From Phocaeicola coprophilus DSM 18228 = JCM 13818 (lineage in GTDB: Bacteria > Bacteroidota > Bacteroidia > Bacteroidales > Bacteroidaceae): a stretch of DNA of 34,868 bases. Shown in pieces: positions 25,266 through 31,688 of this stretch (its first letter is position 1; every line of letters starts with the position of its first letter). Location: assembly GCF_000157915.1 (NCBI RefSeq), contig NZ_EQ973643.1, positions 223,594 through 258,461 of the forward strand, in the 5' to 3' direction. Position numbers and translations under genes: made by a program. The notes under the pieces are model-generated. The model saw only the letters and a program-made list of their open reading frames with translations. It did no database searches and was not told where the DNA came from.

Positions 25266-26124
25266 AGGCGAACTTTCCTTTAATGCGTTTCACAATATCA
25301 TTCATGTAACCCGGAAGCGGGACGGAGAAATAGCGGTGCGCATCGGAAAAGATACGCCCGCCGGTTGCCAGGCTCTCCCGGAAGACCGGATCCACCTTTT
25401 CCAGATAGTCTCCCTTATCCGGCAAAGCCGCCCGGACAGCGGCGAACCCCTCCGCGACCAGAAAGCAGCGGCATCCCCATTCGATCGGCGGTATCAGCTC
25501 CGGAGGAAACTCGGATTTGCGGAAGGAAATCCCTTCCAATGAAAGATGCCAGGCACGTACCCGTTCATCGCCTTGTGTCATGTAGGTAAGCACGGTATCC
25601 ATATCCACCGCCATCCACCATGCGGCCATCGAGGCCGCGAAGAATACCTGGTTGTTCTCTTCCTCCGCATGGACGAGGTTATACCTGCGGCATATCTTTT
25701 CGTATGCTTCCATGTCCTGTTCATCCGCTGTCTCGGGCAGTTCCCCGAGCATGGCATACTCCTCTGCCGCGGCAAAATCCACCAGGTTGTCTATAGCTGC
25801 AATCAGGATGTCACGCTGCTGCCGTTCCCTCTCTGTTGTAAAGGAGTTGTGATTTTTCAGTATCTCCAATGCCCGGTCCATATCGATTCGCAGACCTGTC
25901 AGCGCACGGTCTATGAGGAAAGAGGCACGCAGGGTGATGATGTCCTCTATAATGTCGAGACGTTCCGCGCTGTTCTCCCAATAGAGGATCAGCCTGCGGA
26001 ATGCATCGAAAATGACACGATACTCCTTTTCCGTATCGGATTCCGTGGTTGCAGATGCCCTGACAGCCCTGAACGGAGCGTTGTCCGGGAGCGGAAGACG
26101 GGCTTCTATTCCGCTCCCCGCAGA
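25246..26124 (-). CDS. MuF-like head morphogenesis domain, probably expressed as a -1 frameshift fusion to the portal
   Basis: The MuF domain is clear in the last 80 residues: DERVRAWHLSLEGISF followed by IPPIEWGCRCFLV, the WGCRC box of Mu gpF-type minor head proteins. The frame is open from 26298 leftwards but has no ATG, GTG or TTG before the ATG at 25881. The 220 bases upstream of that ATG nevertheless read like protein (EYRVIFDAFRRLILYWENSA... helices). A -1 frameshift element at 26087-26130 leads from the portal frame exactly into this one, which would give a portal-MuF fusion of about 727 residues. If frameshifting fails, a 211-residue protein from 25881 is the alternative. MuF proteins help assemble or are carried in the head and may be ejected with DNA. 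Confidence 0.75.
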   Translation of the reverse strand, partial: SAGSGIEARLPLPDNAPFRAVRASATTESDTEKEYRVIFDAFRRLILYWENSAERLDIIEDIITLRASFLIDRALTGLRIDMDRALEILKNHNSFTTERERQQRDILIAAIDNLVDFAAAEEYAMLGELPETADEQDMEAYEKICRRYNLVHAEEENNQVFFAASMAAWWMAVDMDTVLTYMTQGDERVRAWHLSLEGISFRKSEFPPELIPPIEWGCRCFLVAEGFAAVRAALPDKGDYLEKVDPVFRESLATGGRIFSDAHRYFSVPLPGYMNDIVKRIKGKFAYAQDNA

Positions 26125-26130
26125 AAATTT
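26087..26130 (-). promoter_or_regulatory. Predicted programmed -1 ribosomal frameshift signal
   Basis: On the transcribed strand the in-phase heptamer A AAT TTT (26130-26124) fits the XXXYYYZ rule. A 5-nt spacer CTGCG follows, then a perfect 10-bp stem GGGAGCGGAA/TTCCGCTCCC (26118-26109 and 26096-26087) with a 12-nt loop that begins with the portal stop codon TAG (26108-26106). Slippage by -1 continues in the MuF frame without a stop to 25246. All three parts of a bacterial or phage frameshift site are present with canonical spacing. Confidence 0.75.
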
Positions 26131-27428
26131 CCGACCTTCGCCCCCCGGGGGCGTCCGTAACGCCGGAAATACTCCTCGTCCGACATGATGCCCCGGTCGT
26201 TGTGGCTGAGACCGGATGAGCCGCCTTCGGCTCCGAAACCTAATCCCGGGATAACATTGAGCTGCCGGCCCACATTGATACCGAACTCTTTCTCGATCTC
26301 ATCGGCCGCCACTTCATATTTGTCCGTGATCAGCGAATAGAGCTTGATGCGGTCCTCGTTGCTCATCTCTATCCGGTTCGAATACCGGAACTCCAATCCT
26401 CCGGGGATATACCCGATAGCCACCAGGCGGGGGATTATCTCCTCGTTCATGACGTTTTCGATATACCGACGGTAGACTTCGATACGGTCGCGGAAAATGT
26501 CCTGGTGTGCTTTCGTGGAACCCACGTACGACTGCATCCCTCCGGCCATCGACTCGGAGCCGAGCACGAGGTTGGCAACTTCCTTGTTCACAAACTCGAT
26601 AAGCCCGGTATATATCTTTTCCGAGTTGGACATGGTGAATGTCTTGATATCGACCTCGTCCTCAATGCCGGTAACCACCACCTTGTTCTGTGCCGCGTTG
26701 GCTATCTCGTTAGCCAGCCTCTTGCGGTCGGCGTTGCTCTCGCTGACCGTCTTTCCGTGGATAATCGGCTGTCCGTAAGTATGGGAAAAGTTCACATAGT
26801 TGGCCACCGTGAATTTCTTGGCCAGTATCAAAGGGGTCGTGGCGGAAAAAAGTCCCAAGTCGCCGGAGTTTACCAGTACATAACAACGGTAATATGCCGG
26901 GTCATGTAAATCCCAATGCGGCTCCCACAGTCCCTGCCGCTTCAGTACCGTTTTCTGGTCCGGCAACACATTACGCCGTTCGATGATGTTGACTTCCGCC
27001 AGCCTGCCCGTTCTGGGGTCAGTATGCGGCATGATTTCAAGCAGGGTGTACCCGTAGAGCTTGGATTCCACTATGCCCTTGATTATCTTGTCGAACTGCG
27101 AACCCTGTATCTTCAGGGAGTTCGCCACGTCCTTGATGTATTTTCCCTTTTCGTTTACACGGGCAAGCATATAGCGGTCGCCGAGAATCTGGCTTTCCAG
27201 TGTCTCGACAACGGAACGTATATGAGCGTCCTGTTGCAGGCAGGCTTCATACAGGTCAATGAGCCGGGCGCGGTCATCGAGAATATATCCCGAGCCGGTA
27301 TCCTGACGGCATGAACGGTAGCGGTTGTTGCGCTCGATTTCGCGGACATACTCCTGAATTGTCTTTTTGGAGGTCTTAAAAATACTCTCCAAGAGTTCCC
27401 CGTTAAATGATTTGTCCGATGTAGCCAT
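26106..27428 (-). CDS. Phage portal protein (DUF935, Mu gp29-like)
   Basis: This 440-residue protein is the first gene of the late operon. It carries the DUF935 plan: an N-terminal DDRARLIDLYEACLQQDAHIRSVVETLESQILG, GYTLLEIMPHTDPRTGR in the middle, then YVNFSHTYGQPIIHGKTVSES, and LGSESMAGGMQSYVGSTKAHQDIFRDRIEVYRRYIENVMNEEIIPRL. The portal is the dodecameric ring through which DNA is packaged and ejected. The C-terminal tail (EEYFRRYGRPRGAKVGNFLRGAE) overlaps the frameshift element, so two forms are expected: portal alone, and portal-MuF fusion. No terminase gene precedes it, because the operon begins here. A late motif copy lies 21 nt upstream. Confidence 0.9.
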   Translation of the reverse strand: MATSDKSFNGELLESIFKTSKKTIQEYVREIERNNRYRSCRQDTGSGYILDDRARLIDLYEACLQQDAHIRSVVETLESQILGDRYMLARVNEKGKYIKDVANSLKIQGSQFDKIIKGIVESKLYGYTLLEIMPHTDPRTGRLAEVNIIERRNVLPDQKTVLKRQGLWEPHWDLHDPAYYRCYVLVNSGDLGLFSATTPLILAKKFTVANYVNFSHTYGQPIIHGKTVSESNADRKRLANEIANAAQNKVVVTGIEDEVDIKTFTMSNSEKIYTGLIEFVNKEVANLVLGSESMAGGMQSYVGSTKAHQDIFRDRIEVYRRYIENVMNEEIIPRLVAIGYIPGGLEFRYSNRIEMSNEDRIKLYSLITDKYEVAADEIEKEFGINVGRQLNVIPGLGFGAEGGSSGLSHNDRGIMSDEEYFRRYGRPRGAKVGNFLRGAE

Positions 27429-27449
27429 AATTTTTTTGTTTCTTGTTCA

Positions 27450-27457
27450 AAGAGTAG
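27450..27457 (-). promoter_or_regulatory. Late-gene upstream motif copy (portal gene, start of late operon)
   Basis: The minus strand reads CTACTCTT, preceded by T, 21 nt before the portal ATG. It is the best candidate for the main late promoter or activator site because no gene of the late operon lies further upstream. Confidence 0.5.
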
Positions 27458-27529
27458 AGACAATCCTCAAGAGAGGTTTTTACGGCTAAAAGAATATATG
27501 GAGAACGGGACTCTTAATGCTTGATTTAC

Positions 27530-27582
27530 AAACCGAAATATACAACTTAAATATATAGATATTTCGGTTTTATTTATGTTGT
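27530..27582. promoter_or_regulatory. Interlocked palindromes in the divergent control region (operator candidate)
   Basis: AAACCGAAATAT (27530-27541) and ATATTTCGGTTT (27559-27570) are a perfect 12-bp inverted repeat. Immediately beside each arm, ACAACTTAAATA (27542-27553) and TATTTATGTTGT (27571-27582) form a second inverted repeat with 11 of 12 matches. The two are offset by 12 bases, so they interlock. The site lies between the early (+) and late (-) operons and is a likely binding site for a phage repressor or activator. Confidence 0.6.
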
Positions 27583-27666
27583 AAATATCTTATTATCAGT
27601 GATTAACAATTTATTAAAAGTGTAATTTATGTATATATTTATAGTGTATTTCATATTAAAAAGATA

Positions 27667-27674
27667 TATCTTTG
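27667..27674 (+). promoter_or_regulatory. -7 element of the early operon promoter
   Basis: TATCTTTG matches the Bacteroidales TAnnTTTG -7 element, 43 nt before the ATG at 27717. No TTTG is seen 19 nt upstream, so this promoter may need an activator. Confidence 0.55.
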
Positions 27675-27716
27675 CACCACGTTAGATACAAATCCAAGAA
27701 CAATGAAAAAGAGAAC

Positions 27717-28169
27717 ATGAAAGAAGAAAAGATTCCCTGCCGGATAATCCGGTACAGGGAGTTCCCCGATCTGCTTTTCGGAACGTTACGGGAAGACGGA
27801 CCGGTCTATTTCGACGCGACACGCTTCATCCAGGCCAAAGGAGATGCACGCCGGCATAATGTCCGTGATTTCCGTGTCGCTTTCCATCACTGGGCAACGG
27901 CGTTGGCAGACGCCTACGGAATAGACAGGGAAAAGATGATCATCCGTGACGAGGCGTCGGGACACCTGTTAATTGATGAATGTCTGGCTCTATTATTTGT
28001 CGTTTACATCGATCCCGCGTTCGGTGTCTACCTTCTGGAGCGCGTGGACGAACTGCTGTCCGGTGGATTTACGGTTTCAGACACTTGGCTGGTACAGGCT
28101 GCCGGTCTTAGATTTACAAAGGAGGAATTAACGCAAATTTTAGAACAACATGAGACGCAGCACATTTAA
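27717..28169 (+). CDS. KilA-N-like DNA-binding protein, first early gene
   Basis: This protein has 150 residues from the ATG at 27717 (MKEEKIPCR). A KilA-N-like fold is suggested by VYFDATRFIQAKGDARRHNVRDFRVAFHHWATALADAYG, LLIDECLALLFVVYIDPAFGVYLLERVDELL ('..pe...wi......li' pattern) and a C-terminal helix pair. KilA-N proteins bind DNA and act as phage regulators or antirepressors. It is the first gene after the divergent control region and overlaps the next gene by 20 bases. Its ATG overlaps the stop of a 5-codon open frame (27703-27720). The domain call is by pattern, not alignment. Confidence 0.6.
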   Translation: MKEEKIPCRIIRYREFPDLLFGTLREDGPVYFDATRFIQAKGDARRHNVRDFRVAFHHWATALADAYGIDREKMIIRDEASGHLLIDECLALLFVVYIDPAFGVYLLERVDELLSGGFTVSDTWLVQAAGLRFTKEELTQILEQHETQHI

Positions 28170-28518
28170 ACGACCCAAGATGGTGCTCATCTTCAACGGG
28201 GCACAGGTTCTTGTAGCGGTCACGCGCTCGCTGCACAGCGCGGCGGAATTGACAAAAGGCAACTTGCAGGCTATCTCATTCTGTTGCACGGGCAAGTATG
28301 TATGCAGCGGCGGACTCTATTTCAGGCATCTGCATCCGGATGTGGAAATCGAGCTGGCCGACCTCGGCACACTGATGCTGAAAGATTATGACGCCCTTTG
28401 CGGCGAGAAACGCACGTACTATCCGGTGCGCAAGATGGCACATAAGAGAGCCTTGCTTGAAAACAAACGTAAGTCTGATAACCAAAAGAAAGGAGGAAAT
28501 ACCTATGAGGGAAAATAG
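28150..28518 (+). CDS. Small NUMOD1-like putative DNA-binding protein
   Basis: This 122-residue protein overlaps both neighbours in the early operon (20 bases upstream, 14 downstream). Residues 10-65 (MVLIFNGAQVLVAVTRSLHSAAELTKGNLQAISFCCTGKYVCSGGLYFRHL) follow the NUMOD1-type pattern 'G..v....S...Aa...g.....Is.cc.gk...sGG..fr', a small DNA-binding helix-turn-helix module known from homing endonucleases and some phage proteins. The C-terminus is basic (KRALLENKRKSDNQKKGG). No nuclease domain accompanies it, so a regulatory role is more likely than homing. I am moderately sure of the resemblance only. An ATG at 28180 is an alternative start. Confidence 0.55.
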   Translation: MRRSTFKRPKMVLIFNGAQVLVAVTRSLHSAAELTKGNLQAISFCCTGKYVCSGGLYFRHLHPDVEIELADLGTLMLKDYDALCGEKRTYYPVRKMAHKRALLENKRKSDNQKKGGNTYEGK

Positions 28519-29638
28519 GAATGTTCCGTTCCGGGACTGGAACATAAGGGTTTCCCGGAACCATAACGGCCAGCTCCATATCTGCGCCGTGGATATATGC
28601 GATATACTCAAGCGGGACGAACTGCTTGAAAACGGCGCCATCGCCCGTGTTTGCCCGACGGCATTGAAAATCAGTTTCCGGAAAAACGGCAGGGAACAGT
28701 GGGGTTTCCGTCCCATCGATATGCGCCGGCTTTTACAACTGGTACGCAAGGAGACTATTATACCCCGTGACCTGCTTGATGAATTGGAAGTGTGGGGCAA
28801 CAAGCTTCTGGAACTGGAAGCCGGGGAGCTGCACGCCGTCCCGCAGGACGACATCGTCATGCACTTCGAGGAAGGGTTCCCCGTCACGTTCCGGCGTGTC
28901 GGCGACAAGCTGATGGTCAACGCCACGCAGATCACGATGCACTTCGGGAAAATCCCGTCTGAATGGCTACGCATCGCTTCCACGGATATGCTCCGCAGGG
29001 AAATGGCCGGCAACGGACATACCGGGAAATACGAGTCGCAAGTCTTCACCACACGGGGGCGGGGGCACGGTGCGACCTGGTTGGAATCACCGCTTGTCAT
29101 ACCGTTGGCCAGATGGATCGCCCCTGACCTGTCTTTGGCGGAATGGTTGGGCGAGGCTATCGGCAAACTCTCCGTGAAACGAGGGAAGACAATCGTACGC
29201 GAACGCCCCAGGGTGGCGGCACCCGGTCTGCCCTGTATGGATTGTCCCATGCCGCAGGATATGGAATCGGCGACGAGACTGATTCTGGAACTGCGGAAGG
29301 TGGTGAGTGAATCCCTGCCGAAAATCGTATTCTACGAGGAGTTTATCGAGAACAGGGACTGGTTCAAGAGCACGCGCATCGCTGACGAACTCGGCATATC
29401 GCCGCGACAGTTGCACCAGTTCCTTGCCGAAGAGGGCATCTGCAAGTACGAGAAGCGGCAATGGGTGGTCTTTCCTTCCTGCCGGGCCTGGCAATGCGAT
29501 GTGCCTTACACGTGGGAGAACAGCCGGGGCAAGGTATATACTTTCGGATCCACCAAACGATGGACACAGGCCGGACGGGAGTGTATCATAGAACTGTGGC
29601 GCAAGAGGAACCCTGAATACTGCCCACCGGGTGCATAG
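28505..29638 (+). CDS. Phage antirepressor with BRO-N/KilA-N-like and ANT (KilAC) domains
   Basis: This protein has 377 residues. The start at 28505 is chosen because AAAGGAGGAA lies just upstream (28488-28497), one of the few strong ribosome-binding sites here; the frame is open further up to 28388. An N-terminal BRO-N-like part (NIRVSRNHNGQLHICAVDICDIL...) is followed by a KilA-N-like part near residues 120-215 (VGDKLMVNATQITMHFGKIPSEWLR ... SPLVIPLARWIAPDLSLAEWL). The C-terminal 110 residues are an ANT/KilAC domain (FYEEFIENRDWFKSTRIADELGISPRQLHQFLAEEGICKYEKRQWVVF). Such proteins inactivate lysogenic repressors or regulate early genes. It is the largest early protein. Confidence 0.85.
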   Translation: MRENRNVPFRDWNIRVSRNHNGQLHICAVDICDILKRDELLENGAIARVCPTALKISFRKNGREQWGFRPIDMRRLLQLVRKETIIPRDLLDELEVWGNKLLELEAGELHAVPQDDIVMHFEEGFPVTFRRVGDKLMVNATQITMHFGKIPSEWLRIASTDMLRREMAGNGHTGKYESQVFTTRGRGHGATWLESPLVIPLARWIAPDLSLAEWLGEAIGKLSVKRGKTIVRERPRVAAPGLPCMDCPMPQDMESATRLILELRKVVSESLPKIVFYEEFIENRDWFKSTRIADELGISPRQLHQFLAEEGICKYEKRQWVVFPSCRAWQCDVPYTWENSRGKVYTFGSTKRWTQAGRECIIELWRKRNPEYCPPGA

Positions 29639-29640
29639 CG

Positions 29641-30078
29641 ATGGAAACGGCATTACAGCGGATCATCCGCAAGACAGGAAGACGGCCGGTAGAGTGCCGT
29701 TGCCGTCTGTGCAGGCAGCAATGCCGGATACCGTGCCTCGGTACGCCGGAAGACATCCTCCGGTTGCTGAAAGCCGGATACAGGGAGCGTCTTGCACCCA
29801 CTCGGTGGGCGGTAGGCCTGCTGTTAGGAAAAATCCCGTATATCGTGCCGATGGTACAGGCGAAACAGGAAGCAGGCGGGTGCACATTCTTTCAGGACGG
29901 ACTGTGTGAACTGCATGCGGCAGGGCTCAAGCCCACTGAAGGCAGGTTGTCGCACCATACCATCACCATGGAGAACCTGAAGTTCGGAATGTCGCTCTCG
30001 TGGAACGTGGCCAAAGAATGGCTGGACGAGCGGAACTTCGACACGATACGGGAGATTGTCCGGATAATGGGAAAATAG
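29641..30078 (+). CDS. YkgJ-like cysteine-cluster protein
   Basis: This 145-residue protein begins 2 bases after the antirepressor stop. A cysteine-rich N-terminus (C19, C21, C24, C28, C32) and a later pair (C81, C89) with GGCTFFQDGLCELHAAGLKPTEGR follow the YkgJ-family layout, in which conserved cysteines coordinate zinc or an iron-sulfur cluster and 'C.f...G.C.lH..GLKP' is the second motif. The function of the family is poorly known. Its place in an early phage operon suggests a regulatory or metal-binding accessory protein. No catalytic motif is seen. Confidence 0.72.
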   Translation: METALQRIIRKTGRRPVECRCRLCRQQCRIPCLGTPEDILRLLKAGYRERLAPTRWAVGLLLGKIPYIVPMVQAKQEAGGCTFFQDGLCELHAAGLKPTEGRLSHHTITMENLKFGMSLSWNVAKEWLDERNFDTIREIVRIMGK

Positions 30079-30234
30079 ATGAGGGACGGTTTCATGAATG
30101 AAGTATCAGTATAACCGGTTGATTCCTCCTTTGCCGATTTCATGGAACCGCCTCTTATTAATTCATACCATTTGCAAACAGTTCGTATTAGTCGCGGCTA
30201 TCCTTTATCAGGAAAACATTTAAACGCGAATGAT

Positions 30235-30474
30235 ATGAAACTGAAAAGCAGAATGACCGTCGGGGAGATGTCGGAACACCTGACGGAACATACCGGCAAG
30301 TTCGCCAACCGCGTATCCGTGGGGCGTTACGCCAAAAAACTGGGATACGCCGTGTATAAACCGATGATAAACGGCAGGATATGCCAGTTCTATGTCAATC
30401 CGTCGATTAAGGATGACGGGGAAGCGGAAACATTACGGACGAACGAACGCGAAAACGGACATGAAAGGGAATGA
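30235..30474 (+). CDS. Small early protein, possibly DNA-binding
   Basis: This protein has 79 residues from the ATG at 30235 (MKLKSRMTVGEMSEHLTEHTG). The frame is open upstream to 30142, but that would place the start in the untranslated gap after the YkgJ-like gene. The core (SEHLTEHTGKFANRVSVGRYAKKLGYAVYKPMINGRICQFYVN) looks like a short helix-turn-helix with a following beta hairpin, compatible with an excisionase-like or winged-helix regulator. The C-terminus is charged and disordered. It overlaps the next gene by 14 bases. I do not recognise the family. Confidence 0.55.
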   Translation: MKLKSRMTVGEMSEHLTEHTGKFANRVSVGRYAKKLGYAVYKPMINGRICQFYVNPSIKDDGEAETLRTNERENGHERE

Positions 30475-30904
30475 CGACAAAAGGCAACACGTGATACCGT
30501 TTATGAAATGCTTCACCGGGCTGGTCGGCGCGTTCACCCCGGAAGAGGTCATCTTCATGCTGTACATGGCAGACCGTACACGCCTGCGTGAAAAAGGTTA
30601 CGACACCTTGCGCAGCAAGCGGTACTACATGGAGAACATGGAGATGGGTTCGCGGATTTTCGACAAGTGCGTGGAAAAGACAACGCGTATGGGATTGCTT
30701 GAACGGGTGCCGGTCAGCGGGATGTACGATTACCTGTGGCACATGGATTCCTACAACCGGCTTGTAGGGATATTGGCGGAACTTGGAAATCCTTTTTCTA
30801 CCAGGGCATTCTGTCATCGGATGTTCGATGTGGAAAAAAGGACCGTGGCATCCGTCTCTGACGAAGAGGTCAGCCAATGGAAAGAGAGACACCGAAAAGT
30901 TTGA
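30461..30904 (+). CDS. Winged-helix early protein of unknown role
   Basis: This protein has 147 residues with the ATG at 30461 (MKGNDDKRQHVIPF); the frame is open further upstream but would overlap the previous gene heavily. The middle reads as a winged-helix domain: GAFTPEEVIFMLYMADRTRL, YYMENMEMGSRIFDKCVEKTTRMGLLERVPV and a short wing with YDYLWHMDSYNRLVGILAEL. Similar folds occur in phage replication initiators and MarR-like regulators. It is the last gene of the early operon and ends 29 bases before a strong terminator. A late-gene activator role is possible but unproved. Confidence 0.6.
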   Translation: MKGNDDKRQHVIPFMKCFTGLVGAFTPEEVIFMLYMADRTRLREKGYDTLRSKRYYMENMEMGSRIFDKCVEKTTRMGLLERVPVSGMYDYLWHMDSYNRLVGILAELGNPFSTRAFCHRMFDVEKRTVASVSDEEVSQWKERHRKV

Positions 30905-30933
30905 GCGTATCTGTCCACGGAACGTAAATGAAT

Positions 30934-30972
30934 AAAAACAGACGGCATCGTTGTGATTTGCCGTCTGTTTTT
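30934..30972 (+). terminator. Strong rho-independent terminator of the early operon
   Basis: AAAAACAGACGGCA (30934-30947) and TGCCGTCTGTTTTT (30959-30972) form a perfect 14-bp inverted repeat with an 11-base loop and a following T-rich tail (TTGTGTTTTT continues downstream). It ends rightward transcription after the 30904 stop and, with A-rich flanks on the other side, may also act on the RloB gene transcribed towards it. Confidence 0.9.
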
Positions 30973-31055
30973 GTGTTTTTGCGACATAAAATCCGATAAA
31001 ACCGGAAGGAGGTGGTAGCCGGGTACAATATTATCCGGGCAAACGACAGAATATG

Positions 31056-31688
31056 CTAAATATACTTATTCAGTTCTTCCACAAGAAGATGCACCGTTGT
31101 CGAAGATTCCGCCTGTGCCGGCGGTATTCCCTCCATTCGGCGCAATACGGCTTTTGCGTTCGTGATGGCCTGAGCCTGTTTACCGCCCAGCTCCCTGAAA
31201 ACACGACCGCCTGTACCGGCTTCCTTGTTGTAGGAGAAGCCCAACAAGCCGGATAGCTTTGTTTCATATTGATTTCTGTGCATCGGGCCTTGTACCAGGT
31301 TATAGTGCAGCAAGAACCAATACTCGAAAGCCTGGTTGCTGTATGCCACCCTCATGCCACCGGCTTCCGCCATACCGATAGCCCGGTTGAAGTCCCGATC
31401 GGGAAAGTCATCCTTGTCAAATACCACCCAGCACTGGTCATACTCGCGTCCTTTCTTCCGCTCTTCTTCTTTCATCCGTAAAGCCTTTTGGACAAGACCT
31501 ACCGTATTGAGTCCCTGGCCTACCGCTTTAATATTGGCGGAAGTCAGGCGAAATGCATTGAAATAATCCGGTTCCGTATTTACCCCCTCGCAGATGATCA
31601 GGAAGGATTGTTTGACCTCACGGACAAAACTGATACGCCTGAGTGTCCGTGCCGCGCGTGGATCACGCTTGTTCGTCCGTGCTGCCAT
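31056..31688 (-). CDS. rloB: RloB-family Toprim-like putative nuclease (abortive infection)
   Basis: This 210-residue protein matches the RloB family: basic N-terminus (TNKRDPRAARTLRRIS), then SFLIICEGVNTEPDYFNAF with E34 and E39, CWVVFDKDDFP with D91, D93 and D94, and YSNQAFEYWFLLHY. Glutamate followed by a DxD motif in alternating strands is the layout of Toprim-type nucleases, as in the related AriB of PARIS defence. It overlaps the 3' end of the ATPase gene by 26 bases, so the pair is co-translated. The likely role is the effector, activated or released by the ATPase on phage infection, degrading RNA or DNA; the target is not known. Confidence 0.85.
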   Translation of the reverse strand: MAARTNKRDPRAARTLRRISFVREVKQSFLIICEGVNTEPDYFNAFRLTSANIKAVGQGLNTVGLVQKALRMKEEERKKGREYDQCWVVFDKDDFPDRDFNRAIGMAEAGGMRVAYSNQAFEYWFLLHYNLVQGPMHRNQYETKLSGLLGFSYNKEAGTGGRVFRELGGKQAQAITNAKAVLRRMEGIPPAQAESSTTVHLLVEELNKYI

